Assembly (NCBI GenBank): GCA_902796775.1 | Contig: CADBQK010000317.1 | Coordinates: 1 to 15,029, forward strand | DNA length: 15,029 nt | Source: an uncultured Lachnospiraceae bacterium | GTDB lineage: Bacteria; Bacillota_A; Clostridia; Lachnospirales; Lachnospiraceae | Direction of reading: 5' to 3' | Shown: positions 1 to 7,588 of the stretch, piece by piece | Numbering within the stretch: position 1 is the first letter of the stretch | Layout of the letters: each line of letters begins with the position of its first letter | Translations under genes and position numbers: made by a program | Notes under the pieces: model-generated | Seen by the model: the letters and a program-made list of their open reading frames with translations, nothing else | Databases searched by the model: none | Told to the model about the DNA's origin: nothing

Positions 1-33
1 AGTCTATTGCTGCAGAGATCTTAAGGAGAAAAA

Positions 34-588
34 ATGTCAGAAGATAAGAAGGTCCTGATCAGGGATGCTGTTTCTTCAGATGCGGGAAGACTGCTGGAGA
101 TTTTTACATGGTATGTGAAGCATACGGCAATCTCGTATGCCTATGATCCTCCCTCTCTGGCAGAGTTTGAGAGCATGATCAGAACGGTTACTGAGAAATA
201 TCCCTTTCTGGTGGCCGAAGTTGATGGCGTGGTGACGGGGTATGCATTTGCACATGCATTTGTAGGCCGGACAGCATACAGCTGGTCCAGCGAATTGACA
301 ATCTATCTGGACAGGGATTTCCGCAGATGCGGACTGGGAAAGCTGCTTTATGAGGAGCTGGAGCGGCGTTTAAAACAAATGGGTATACAGAACCTGTATG
401 CCTGCATCGCATATCCGAGGGTGCCTGATGAATTTCTGGATACGAACAGTGCCGATTTCCATGCCCATATGGGTTTTACACAGGCGGGGATATTTCATCT
501 GTGCGCATATAAATTCGGGCGCTGGTATGATATGATCTGGATGGAAAAGCTGATCGGAGAACATAAGACGGATGAAGAACATGGATAG
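34..588 (+). CDS. GNAT N-acetyltransferase, phosphinothricin acetyltransferase (Pat)-like
   Basis: This 184-residue protein is a single GNAT domain that would transfer an acetyl group from acetyl-CoA to a small amine in the cytosol. The acetyl-CoA pyrophosphate loop is visible as RRCGLG at residues 97-102. It follows the beta strand ELTIYLD and leads into the helix KLLYEELERRL. The C-terminal half has the Pat-type layout: a strand near YACIAYP, then NSADFHAHMGF at 138-148 and KFGRWYDMIWM near 160-170. Length is normal for the family. The start at 34 has an AAGGAG site 5-10 nt upstream. The true substrate cannot be read from sequence, and Pat-like proteins in gut Firmicutes often act on amino acids or analogues rather than phosphinothricin. 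The stop overlaps the start of mutY, so the two are probably co-translated. Confidence 0.88.
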   Translation: MSEDKKVLIRDAVSSDAGRLLEIFTWYVKHTAISYAYDPPSLAEFESMIRTVTEKYPFLVAEVDGVVTGYAFAHAFVGRTAYSWSSELTIYLDRDFRRCGLGKLLYEELERRLKQMGIQNLYACIAYPRVPDEFLDTNSADFHAHMGFTQAGIFHLCAYKFGRWYDMIWMEKLIGEHKTDEEHG

Positions 589-1810
589 GCAGCTGGAGAA
601 AAACAATGATCAAAAAGCTGCCATGCTTCAGAAAGAGAATAAGGATATTTTCAGAAAGCTGGTACAGCCATTGATACAGTGGTACCGGATAAACCGGCGG
701 GACCTGCCATGGCGGCAGGATACTGACCCCTATCATATCTGGGTTTCCGAGATCATGCTGCAGCAGACCCGGGTAACAGCAGTGATCCCCTATTACACCA
801 GGTTCCTGGAGGAACTGCCGGATATCGCATCGCTGGCACAGGCTTCCGAAGAGCAGATCCTGAAGCTGTGGGAAGGGCTGGGGTATTACAGCAGAGTCCG
901 GAACATGCAGACGGCTGCCAGGCAGATCGTGGAGGATTATGATGGGGTTTTCCCCTCCGCCTTTAAGGAAATCCGTTCCCTGAAAGGGATCGGAACTTAT
1001 ACAGCAGGTGCGGTGGCTTCCATAGCTTATGGACTCCCCGTCCCGGCTGTAGATGGGAATGTGCTCCGGGTTCTTTCCAGGATCAGCGGCAGTGATGAAG
1101 ACATTCTGAAACCTCAGGTCAAAAAGCGCTTTGAGGCAGAGCTTACCTGCGTAATGGAAGAAGTCTGCAGGGACACGGACAGGATTGGATATTCTGCAGG
1201 ATGGACTGCAGCCAGGCCGGATCGTTTTCCGGGAGAGTTTAATCAGAGCCTGATCGAACTTGGTGCTCTCATATGTGTGCCGAATGCTTCTCCAAAATGC
1301 GGGAAGTGTCCTGCTGCAGAGTTTTGCCGGGCGCATGCGATGGGAAAGGAACTGGATCTTCCTGTTCGGAGTAAGGCGGCAAAGCGCAGGGTCGAGGAGC
1401 GTACCATTGTGATATTCCGGGATGGAGAAAGGGCGGGTATCTGCCGCCGGCCTTCACGGGGGCTTCTGGCCGGCATGTACGAGCCGGTCAATCTTCCCGG
1501 GCATATGGACAGGGAGGAAGTTCTCTTATACTGCAGAGAGATCGGACTTGCTCCTATCCGTATCCTGCCTCTTGAAAATGCCCGTCATATTTTCAGCCAT
1601 ATGGAATGGCGTATGATTGCATATTATGTTCTTGTAGATGAGCTGGAGAAAACAAGCGGAGAGAAAATGATCTTTGCCAGACCGCAGGAGATCCGCGAAA
1701 AATATCCGATCCCCTCGGCTTTTGAAAAATATACAGCCTATTTGACCGGTGAAAAACATGCAGATCCGGGATTTGTCTGGAAAGGAGAGACCCATGTGGA
1801 TTGCAGATAA
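572..1810 (+). CDS. mutY: A/G-specific adenine DNA glycosylase MutY
   Basis: MutY removes adenine mispaired with 8-oxoguanine (base excision repair, GO system). All functional landmarks are present: catalytic Glu60 in EIMLQQT, helix-hairpin-helix LKGIGTYTAGA around 137-147, catalytic Asp161 in VDGNVLRV, four cluster cysteines at 235, 243, 246 and 252, and a C-terminal NUDIX-like domain with FSH at 341-343, the 8-oxoG-sensing loop known from Geobacillus MutY. At 412 residues it is longer than the roughly 350 of E. coli MutY. The extra length includes an N-terminal extension of about 25 residues and an insert around 199-217 before FNQSLIELG. The first cysteine gap is seven residues rather than the six of E. 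coli. The start at 572 overlaps the GNAT stop. An in-frame ATG at 581 is equally possible, and neither has a strong ribosome site, which suggests translational coupling. Confidence 0.95.
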   Translation: MKNMDRQLEKNNDQKAAMLQKENKDIFRKLVQPLIQWYRINRRDLPWRQDTDPYHIWVSEIMLQQTRVTAVIPYYTRFLEELPDIASLAQASEEQILKLWEGLGYYSRVRNMQTAARQIVEDYDGVFPSAFKEIRSLKGIGTYTAGAVASIAYGLPVPAVDGNVLRVLSRISGSDEDILKPQVKKRFEAELTCVMEEVCRDTDRIGYSAGWTAARPDRFPGEFNQSLIELGALICVPNASPKCGKCPAAEFCRAHAMGKELDLPVRSKAAKRRVEERTIVIFRDGERAGICRRPSRGLLAGMYEPVNLPGHMDREEVLLYCREIGLAPIRILPLENARHIFSHMEWRMIAYYVLVDELEKTSGEKMIFARPQEIREKYPIPSAFEKYTAYLTGEKHADPGFVWKGETHVDCR

Positions 1811-2672
1811 ATGGAAGGACTATGAAGTGCTGGATACAAGCAGCGGTGAGAAACTGGAGCGCTGGGGGAAATATTTCCTGGTGCGTCCTGACCCGCAGGT
1901 GATCTGGGACACGGATAAGACGCACCTTTGCTGGAAGAGGCCCAATGCCCACTATCACCGCAGCAAAAAGGGGGGCGGAGAATGGGAATTTTTTGACCTG
2001 CCCCAGGAGTGGGAGATCGGCTATGAAAGGCTGGATCTGAAATTCCGTCTGAAGCCTTTCAGCTTTAAACATACAGGTCTGTTCCCGGAGCAGGCAGTGA
2101 ACTGGGAATGGTTCTCTGCGCTGATCCGGGATGCAGTCAGTAAAGGAAGACAGATCCAGGTGCTGAACCTGTTTGCCTATACCGGCGGAGCCACCCTGGC
2201 TGCTGCCAGGGCAGGTGCGAAAGTGACTCATGTCGATGCCGCAAAGGGAATGGTAAACTGGGCCAGCGAGAATGCGCGGCTTAGCGGTATACCGGGTGAC
2301 AGGATACGATGGATCGTTGATGACTGCAGAAAATTTGCGGAACGTGAGATCCGGCGTGGAAAGCATTACGATGCTATTATCATGGATCCTCCATCTTATG
2401 GCCGGGGGCCGAAAGGGGAAACCTGGAAACTGGAAACATCGATTTTTCCTTTCCTGAAGATATGCGCAGATCTGTTATCTGAAGAACCGCTTTTTGTTCT
2501 GCTCAATTCCTATACAACCGGCCTGCAGCCAGGTGTGCTGGCTTATATGCTGTCAACGATTCTGCAGCCGGCATATAACGGGATGGTGGAAGCAGATGAG
2601 ATCGGTCTGCCGGTATCGAATAACGGTTTAGTGCTCCCCTGCGGCGCAGCCGGCAGATGGTATCAGGCCTGA
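1794..2672 (+). CDS. Class I SAM-dependent (rRNA) methyltransferase, RlmI/COG1092-like
   Basis: This 292-residue protein is a cytosolic S-adenosylmethionine-dependent methyltransferase. SAM motif I is NLFAYTGG at residues 125-132, followed by an acidic residue in VDAAKGMV (Asp148) and the catalytic-type motif DPPSYGRG at 198-205. The order FAYTGG, then VDAAKGMVNWASENA, then DPPSYG is characteristic of the RlmI-like 23S rRNA cytosine-5 methyltransferase group, so an RNA base is the likely substrate. The N-terminal part (1-100) lacks a recognisable full PUA domain, so the exact target is unknown. I chose the ATG at 1794 because AAAGGAGAG lies just upstream and the protein then starts MWIADKW. 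The frame is open further up to 1749, but that stretch lies inside mutY. The 17-nt overlap with mutY argues for one transcript. Confidence 0.85.
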   Translation: MWIADKWKDYEVLDTSSGEKLERWGKYFLVRPDPQVIWDTDKTHLCWKRPNAHYHRSKKGGGEWEFFDLPQEWEIGYERLDLKFRLKPFSFKHTGLFPEQAVNWEWFSALIRDAVSKGRQIQVLNLFAYTGGATLAAARAGAKVTHVDAAKGMVNWASENARLSGIPGDRIRWIVDDCRKFAEREIRRGKHYDAIIMDPPSYGRGPKGETWKLETSIFPFLKICADLLSEEPLFVLLNSYTTGLQPGVLAYMLSTILQPAYNGMVEADEIGLPVSNNGLVLPCGAAGRWYQA

Positions 2673-2761
2673 ATGGATACGCTTGCCCAGTGAAGAAATC
2701 CCAGGGTAAAAAAATCGGATGTAAACAGGCTTTTCTTATGGTAGAACAAACAGGAATGTGA

Positions 2762-2767
2762 TAGAAT
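2762..2767 (+). promoter_or_regulatory. Candidate extended -10 promoter
   Basis: TAGAAT at 2762-2767 is preceded by TGA at 2759-2761, giving an extended -10 (TGnTAGAAT). The region at the expected -35 distance (about 2739-2744) is a poor match, as is common for extended -10 promoters. Transcription would start near 2774, giving a leader of about 100 nt to the secreted-protein gene at 2873. This is inferred from the motif only. Confidence 0.4.
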
Positions 2768-2785
2768 GATAAAGGCGGCAAAGGG

Positions 2786-2824
2786 TCAAAACACCGTTCA
2801 TGCTTGCATGAAAAGGTGTTTGAA
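2786..2824 (+). repeat. Leader stem-loop (interrupted inverted repeat)
   Basis: TCAAAACACC at 2786-2795 is complementary to GGTGTTTGA at 2815-2823 with one bulged A. Inside it CATGC and GCATG form a second short stem around 2799-2809. The element lies in the likely 5' leader of the downstream gene, about 50 nt before its start codon and just after the candidate promoter. It has no T-run, so it is not an intrinsic terminator. It could be an operator or an mRNA-stabilising hairpin. Confidence 0.45.
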
Positions 2825-2872
2825 TCAGAGGGATTGGTTCGGCTGCAGCTGAGAGATGAGGAGGGGGACCAT

Positions 2873-3757
2873 ATGAAAGAGAAATGGCGCTGGGCAGGCA
2901 TGCTTGCGATCCTGTTTGCCGGAGTGCTCTGGCTTGGGGTTCCGCACATCTGTGCATATGCCGGTACAGGATATATAGAGGTGCCTTATGGAAAGACGGT
3001 GAAAGCAGGCAGCAGCTATTTTAAGATTCGGAATGGCAGTGTGTATTACGGAGCTTCGAAAAAGTCGGTAAATACACTGATTCTGAGCAATCCGGGATCC
3101 AATGTATTTACTAATGGGAAGCATCTGTACTGGGTGGATCCTGCAAATCGTACTTTGAAAAAGAAGACCATTTCCGGCGGGAGAGTCCGGTACCTGCGTA
3201 CCCTCCCCAAAGGAGACCGGAAAAAGGTATACGACTACTGGCGTGTTTCTGCGGTCAAAGGAAAAAATGTCTACCTGACCAAGGCCAGTGAGGAAAAGTG
3301 GCGCAAGTGGACATACACTTACAATACCAATTCCGGCAGACTGACCAAGATTGCCAAAAAAGCAGAGATCAAGGCGAGATCCGGGAAATATGTGCTGGTG
3401 CAGCATGAATATAAAACGGATGTAAGTGCGTACAAACTAAGTCTCTATCAATTGACAAGTTCCGGTATGCAGAAGGTTAAAAGTCTGGGAAAATACTGCG
3501 CTTGTGAGGCTTTTGCAGACGGGTATGCCTATTATATGAAATACACAAGTTCTTCTATGGGATCCGGGACTCTTTACCGCTGCAAGCTGGACGGAGTCTG
3601 CATCGCAAAGAAGCTGGGCAGTTTCACTGCGGACAAATGGGGCCAGGTCATAGCAAACAATTATAAATCCAAAAAGTGTACGATTTACCGCTCTGAAGAC
3701 GGAACAATGAAAACATATACCTATGTATATAAAACAGGGAAGCTGACGCTGAAGTGA
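2873..3757 (+). CDS. Secreted protein of unknown function with Tyr/Lys-rich beta repeats
   Basis: I do not recognise a specific family. Starting at 2873, which has a GAGGGGG ribosome site, the protein has 294 residues and begins with a signal peptide: charged MKEKWRW, a hydrophobic core around 8-23, and a probable signal peptidase I site after AYA at 28-30. The mature part is basic and rich in Tyr, Lys, Ser and Thr. It seems to contain about five degenerate units of 40-50 residues, each with a hydrophobic strand, a Tyr-rich strand and a turn (for example GSVYYGASKKS, KNVYLTKASEE, GYAYYMKYTSS, KTYTYVYKTGK). This pattern resembles DUF5050-type beta-propeller repeats seen in secreted clostridial proteins. 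That link is inference. There is no cell-wall anchor or catalytic motif. The frame is open upstream to 2804, but that stretch overlaps the leader hairpin. Confidence 0.75.
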   Translation: MKEKWRWAGMLAILFAGVLWLGVPHICAYAGTGYIEVPYGKTVKAGSSYFKIRNGSVYYGASKKSVNTLILSNPGSNVFTNGKHLYWVDPANRTLKKKTISGGRVRYLRTLPKGDRKKVYDYWRVSAVKGKNVYLTKASEEKWRKWTYTYNTNSGRLTKIAKKAEIKARSGKYVLVQHEYKTDVSAYKLSLYQLTSSGMQKVKSLGKYCACEAFADGYAYYMKYTSSSMGSGTLYRCKLDGVCIAKKLGSFTADKWGQVIANNYKSKKCTIYRSEDGTMKTYTYVYKTGKLTLK

Positions 3758-3782
3758 TCCGGGGCAGTTTCCCGGAACTGCT
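3758..3782 (+). repeat. Two overlapping, mutually exclusive hairpins before xdhA
   Basis: TCCGGG (3758-3763) pairs with CCCGGA (3771-3776) around a 7-nt loop. GCAGTT (3764-3769) pairs with AACTGC (3776-3781) around a 6-nt loop. The two stems cannot form at once because each uses the other's loop. There is no U-tract, so neither is a good intrinsic terminator. The element sits directly after the stop codon of the secreted-protein gene and 40 nt before xdhA. Confidence 0.35.
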
Positions 3783-3821
3783 GGTTAATTGAGTATTCTT
3801 TTGTGGAAAGGAAGGGTGCGT

Positions 3822-6131
3822 ATGTCGGAAGTTGGCAAAAGCGTGGTACGGGTTGACGCTTATGATAAGGTGACCGGCCGCGCACTGTATGCGGCTGACC
3901 GCTGTCCGGCGAATGCGCTGACAGCGAAGGTCGTGCACAGCACTATCGCGCATGGATTTGTAAAATCCGTAGATATCTCTGAGGCGCTGAAAGTGCCCGG
4001 GGTGGTGAAGATCATAACCTGTTTTGATGTGCCGGACATTCAGTTCCCGACTGCCGGTCATCCATGGTCTGTAGAAGAGGCACATCAGGATATAGCGGAC
4101 CGGAAGCTGTTGAATCAGCATGTGCGCTATTACGGAGACGATGTGGCTGCGGTTGTGGCAGAAGATGAAATAGCGGCTGCCCAGGCGGCCCGTGCTGTTA
4201 AGATCGAGTATGAAGAGCTTCCCTTCGTTCTGGATGCTCAGGAGGCTATGAAGGAGGGGGCACCTGTCCTCCACGAAGAGTTCCCGGATAATGTACTGAA
4301 ACATACCCAGATCCGGATCGGCAATTATCAGGAAGCTATCAAAGAGCCGGGGCTTTTGTGCGTAGACAAATGGTATGAGACAAAGACTGTCCAGCATTGC
4401 CATATTGAGAATCATTTTGTCAGCGCCCATATGGAAGGCGGCCGGATCGTCATCGAGTCTTCCACCCAGATTCCGCATATCGTGCGCCGGATCGTGGGGC
4501 AGGCACTGGGGATTCCCTGGGGAGATGTGCGGGTCATTAAGCCTTATATCGGCGGCGGTTTCGGGAATAAGCAGGATGCGCTTTATGAGCCGCTTACTGC
4601 TTTTCTGTGCAAAGAAGTCGGCGGCAGGCTTGTCAAGCTGGATGTTCCCCGGGAGGATACCTTTATTTCCAATCGTGTGCGTCATGCGGAAAGGATCCAT
4701 TTTGTTTCCTGGGTAAGACCGGATGGGACAATTGTTGCCCGAAAGATGGAGATGTATTCCAATCAGGGCGCCTATGCCTCTCACGGGCACTCCATTGCAG
4801 CGAAAGGACTTGGTACCCTTCCGCAGATGTACCCCTGTCCGAACTGTGAAGGGGATGCCTGGACGGTCTATACGAATATCCCTGTGGCAGGGGCAATGCG
4901 GGGTTATGGGATTCCGCAGGCTATGTTTGCCACCGAGAGCCACACCGAGGATATCGCCAGGATGCTGGGAGTAGACAGTTTGCAATACCGCCGTGAACAT
5001 CTCATGCCGGTAGGGTATCTGGATGACTTTTCCAAAAACTGTAATTATTTTGACTCTTATAATCAATGCCTGGATAAGGCCATTGCCTATATGGATTATG
5101 AAAGGAAGCACAAGGAATATGAAGGACAGACAGGTCCGGTACGCAAGGGGATCGGACTGGGTGCTTTCTGGTACAATACCGGAGTCTGGCCTATTTCCCT
5201 GGAACATTCTTCCTGCCGTATGGTCCTGAACCAGGACGGTACGATCCAGCTTCAGGTAGGTGAAACAGAGATCGGACAGGGCGCGGATACGGCCTTTGCA
5301 CAGATGGCGGCAGAGGCTGTCGGCCTGAAATCTTACCGCGATGTCCATGTGCAGTCTGTACAGGATACGGACGTTACACCTTTTGGACTGGGAGCTTATG
5401 CTTCCAGGCAGACCTTTGTCTGCGGTTTTTCCATCAATAAGGTCGGGACGATGCTCAAGGAAAGGATCCTGGAATATGCGCAGGAGATTACAAGACAGGA
5501 TATCACCAACCTGGATCTGGTGGACAGCATGATCGTCCGCAAGTCGGATGGGAAACCGCTTCGCAGCCTGGCTGAGCTGGCAGAGGAAGCTTTCTACAGT
5601 CTGACTCACTCCGTACATATCACAGCAGAGTCATCGTATCAGATTACAAATAATGCTTATTCCTTCGGCGTCTGCTGTGCAGAAGTTGAGGTCGATATCC
5701 CGCTCGGTAAAGTGACGGTGACCCGGATCATCAATGTCCATGATTGCGGCAAGCTGATCAACCCTGCCCTGGCACAAGCCCAGGTACATGGCGGCATGTC
5801 CATGGGGATCGGGTTTGCGCTTTCGGAGGAGCTGAAGATGGATCCGAAGACCGGCAAGGTGCTGAATGGGAATCTGCTGGATTATAAGCTGTCAACCTTT
5901 ATGGATCATCCGCATCTGGAGGCTCAGTTTGTGGAAAATCCGGAGCCCGTCTCTCCTTATGGGACAAAGGCTCTGGGCGAGCCGCCGACTTGTCCTGTCG
6001 CACCTGCGATCCGCAATGCGATCCTGAATGCAACCGGGGTGATGCTGGACCAGCTGCCTATGAATCCGCACCTTCTGTACCGTCGTTTTGCTGAAGAAGG
6101 TCTGCTGGGCCGGCAGGCTGATCAGCAGTAA
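3822..6131 (+). CDS. xdhA: Xanthine dehydrogenase-type molybdenum hydroxylase, molybdopterin-binding subunit
   Basis: This is the large catalytic subunit of a molybdenum hydroxylase, which inserts oxygen from water into a C-H bond of an N-heterocycle such as hypoxanthine or xanthine. At 769 residues it matches the separate-subunit XdhA of E. coli (about 750). Visible landmarks are the a/b-hammerhead domain (about 11-140), GGGFGNK at 244-250, the substrate-region VRHAER near 286-291, AYASHGHSIAAKG, AMRGYGIPQ at 358-366, the cofactor loops ETEIGQG and GAYASRQTF, and the catalytic Glu720 in ALGEPP. The start at 3822 has AAAGGAAGGG 6 nt upstream; the frame can be read back to a TTG at 3789 that lacks support. 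It is the first of a subunit order Mo, FAD, FeS. The substrate is not provable here: some clostridial relatives are selenium-dependent hydroxylases acting on purines, nicotinate or unknown substrates. Confidence 0.92.
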   Translation: MSEVGKSVVRVDAYDKVTGRALYAADRCPANALTAKVVHSTIAHGFVKSVDISEALKVPGVVKIITCFDVPDIQFPTAGHPWSVEEAHQDIADRKLLNQHVRYYGDDVAAVVAEDEIAAAQAARAVKIEYEELPFVLDAQEAMKEGAPVLHEEFPDNVLKHTQIRIGNYQEAIKEPGLLCVDKWYETKTVQHCHIENHFVSAHMEGGRIVIESSTQIPHIVRRIVGQALGIPWGDVRVIKPYIGGGFGNKQDALYEPLTAFLCKEVGGRLVKLDVPREDTFISNRVRHAERIHFVSWVRPDGTIVARKMEMYSNQGAYASHGHSIAAKGLGTLPQMYPCPNCEGDAWTVYTNIPVAGAMRGYGIPQAMFATESHTEDIARMLGVDSLQYRREHLMPVGYLDDFSKNCNYFDSYNQCLDKAIAYMDYERKHKEYEGQTGPVRKGIGLGAFWYNTGVWPISLEHSSCRMVLNQDGTIQLQVGETEIGQGADTAFAQMAAEAVGLKSYRDVHVQSVQDTDVTPFGLGAYASRQTFVCGFSINKVGTMLKERILEYAQEITRQDITNLDLVDSMIVRKSDGKPLRSLAELAEEAFYSLTHSVHITAESSYQITNNAYSFGVCCAEVEVDIPLGKVTVTRIINVHDCGKLINPALAQAQVHGGMSMGIGFALSEELKMDPKTGKVLNGNLLDYKLSTFMDHPHLEAQFVENPEPVSPYGTKALGEPPTCPVAPAIRNAILNATGVMLDQLPMNPHLLYRRFAEEGLLGRQADQQ

Positions 6132-6157
6132 GCCGGTCATTGTAGGAGGTAAGCAGT

Positions 6158-7039
6158 ATGTATGATATAAAGGAATATTATGAGTCTCAGAGTGTAGAAG
6201 ATGCCATCGCGCTTCGTCTGGCTCATCCGCAGGCGGATATAATTGCAGGCGGATCGGATGTGCTGGTTCAGATGAGGGAAGGTAAACGGGCCGGTCATGA
6301 ACTCATCTCGATCTATATGCTTGATGAGCTGCGGGGAGTCAGCATGCAGGAGGATGGTGCGATCCGTATCGGATCCCTGACCAGTTTTTCTCATATCACA
6401 GCAAACCCTGTCATTCAGGAGAAGATTGCTGCACTTGGAGAGGCTGTCGACATGGTAGGCGGTCCCCAGATCCGCAACATCGGGACGATTGGAGGCAATA
6501 CCTGCAATGGTGTGACTTCTGCCGAGTCCTCTTCCACGCTCCACGCGTATGAAGCAATTATTGAGCTGCAGGGTCCCTCCGGGATCCGGCGGCTGCCGAT
6601 AGGTGAGTTCTATCTGGGGCCGGGTAAGACGGATATCCGCGAGGGAGAGATCCAGACAGCGATCCTGATCCCGGAAGAAAGCTGGAAGGATACCTGGGGA
6701 TACTATTATAAATATGCGATGCGGAATGCATTGGATATTGCAACGACTGGATGCAGTGCCAATGTCAGGCTTTCTCCCGACAAATCCAGGATCGAACGGC
6801 TGCGTATTGCTTATGGCGTAGCAGCTCCTGTCCCGATTAGAGCACCTCATGCAGAGGAAGCGGCGGCCGGGATGAGTGCGACGGCGGAAACAGTGGAGCA
6901 GATCGCACCGCTGGTGCTGGAAGATATTAATCCCAGAGATTCCTGGAGAGCAAGCAAGGCACTCCGCCAGCATGTGGCGGTGGAACTTGCCAGACGCTGC
7001 TGTCTGGAAGCAATGAAACGGGCAGGTGCCAGGCTGTAA
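6158..7039 (+). CDS. xdhB: Xanthine dehydrogenase-type FAD-binding subunit
   Basis: This 293-residue protein is the flavin subunit that accepts electrons from the iron-sulfur subunit and passes them to NAD+ or another acceptor. Its length equals E. coli XdhB (292). The two FAD-binding loops of the CO dehydrogenase flavoprotein family are clear: IAGGSDVLVQMR at 29-40 and GGPQIRNIGTIGGNTCNG at 101-118. IGSLTSFSHI at 71-80 matches the conserved strand-turn between them. A C-terminal domain (about 180-290) with NPRDSWRASKALRQH corresponds to the CO_deh_flav_C region. The start has an ideal TAGGAGGT site at 6143-6150. It begins 26 nt after xdhA, so the two are co-transcribed. The acceptor is not visible in the sequence. 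Confidence 0.92.
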   Translation: MYDIKEYYESQSVEDAIALRLAHPQADIIAGGSDVLVQMREGKRAGHELISIYMLDELRGVSMQEDGAIRIGSLTSFSHITANPVIQEKIAALGEAVDMVGGPQIRNIGTIGGNTCNGVTSAESSSTLHAYEAIIELQGPSGIRRLPIGEFYLGPGKTDIREGEIQTAILIPEESWKDTWGYYYKYAMRNALDIATTGCSANVRLSPDKSRIERLRIAYGVAAPVPIRAPHAEEAAAGMSATAETVEQIAPLVLEDINPRDSWRASKALRQHVAVELARRCCLEAMKRAGARL

Positions 7040-7082
7040 CCTGGGAAGCTGAGCCGGATATGGAAAAGAGGTGATCACCTGA

Positions 7083-7574
7083 ATGGAAACCAGATTTAGG
7101 CAGATACGGTTCAACTTGAACGGGAAAGATGTTGAGTGCGTCATCGATGTGAGAATGTCACTTCTGGATTTGCTGCGAGAGACATTCGGCCTGGTCTCTG
7201 TGAAGAAGGGCTGTGAGGTGGGCGAGTGCGGAGCCTGTACCGTTCTGATCAATGGTGAAGCATTTGATTCCTGTATTTACCTGGCTGCCTGGGCAGATGG
7301 GAAAGAGATCCTGACACTGGAAGGACTTACCGGTCCTGATGGGAGTCTGTCGGATATCCAGCAGGCCTTTGTGGATGAAACAGCTGTACAGTGCGGTTTC
7401 TGCACTCCGGGCTTTATTCTCTCGGCATGGGAGATACTGTCGACAGGTAAAGAATACACAGATGATGAATTAAGAAAACTTCTCTCCGGACACCTTTGCC
7501 GCTGTACGGGATATGAGAATATCCTCCGGGCGGTAAGAAAAGTGATGAAGGAGAGGGCGCAAGCTAAACAGTAA
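7083..7574 (+). CDS. xdhC: Xanthine dehydrogenase-type [2Fe-2S] subunit
   Basis: This 163-residue protein carries two [2Fe-2S] clusters that wire the molybdenum site to the FAD. The N-terminal plant-ferredoxin-type cluster uses Cys44, Cys49, Cys52 and Cys64 in GCEVGECGACTVL and the later FDSC. The C-terminal four-helix cluster uses Cys104 and Cys107 in QCGFCTPGF and Cys139 and Cys141 in HLCRCTGYEN. All eight ligands are present. The name follows E. coli xdhC, the FeS subunit, and should not be confused with the XdhC maturation chaperone of other bacteria, which is absent here. AGAGGTGA precedes the start, 43 nt after xdhB. Confidence 0.94.
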   Translation: METRFRQIRFNLNGKDVECVIDVRMSLLDLLRETFGLVSVKKGCEVGECGACTVLINGEAFDSCIYLAAWADGKEILTLEGLTGPDGSLSDIQQAFVDETAVQCGFCTPGFILSAWEILSTGKEYTDDELRKLLSGHLCRCTGYENILRAVRKVMKERAQAKQ

Positions 7575-7588
7575 AGAGGTGGTTTAAG

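Noticed and set aside
476..1336. 286-codon minus-strand open frame
   Set aside because: Antisense to mutY, which is certain from its catalytic and cluster residues.
3648..5618. 656-codon minus-strand open frame
   Set aside because: It lies antisense to xdhA, whose protein has all family motifs. The minus-strand translation is rich in His, Arg, Pro and Cys with no recognisable domain and no ribosome site.
6137..7252. 371-codon minus-strand open frame
   Set aside because: Antisense shadow of xdhB and the start of xdhC; no motif, and it spans two recognised genes and their ribosome sites.
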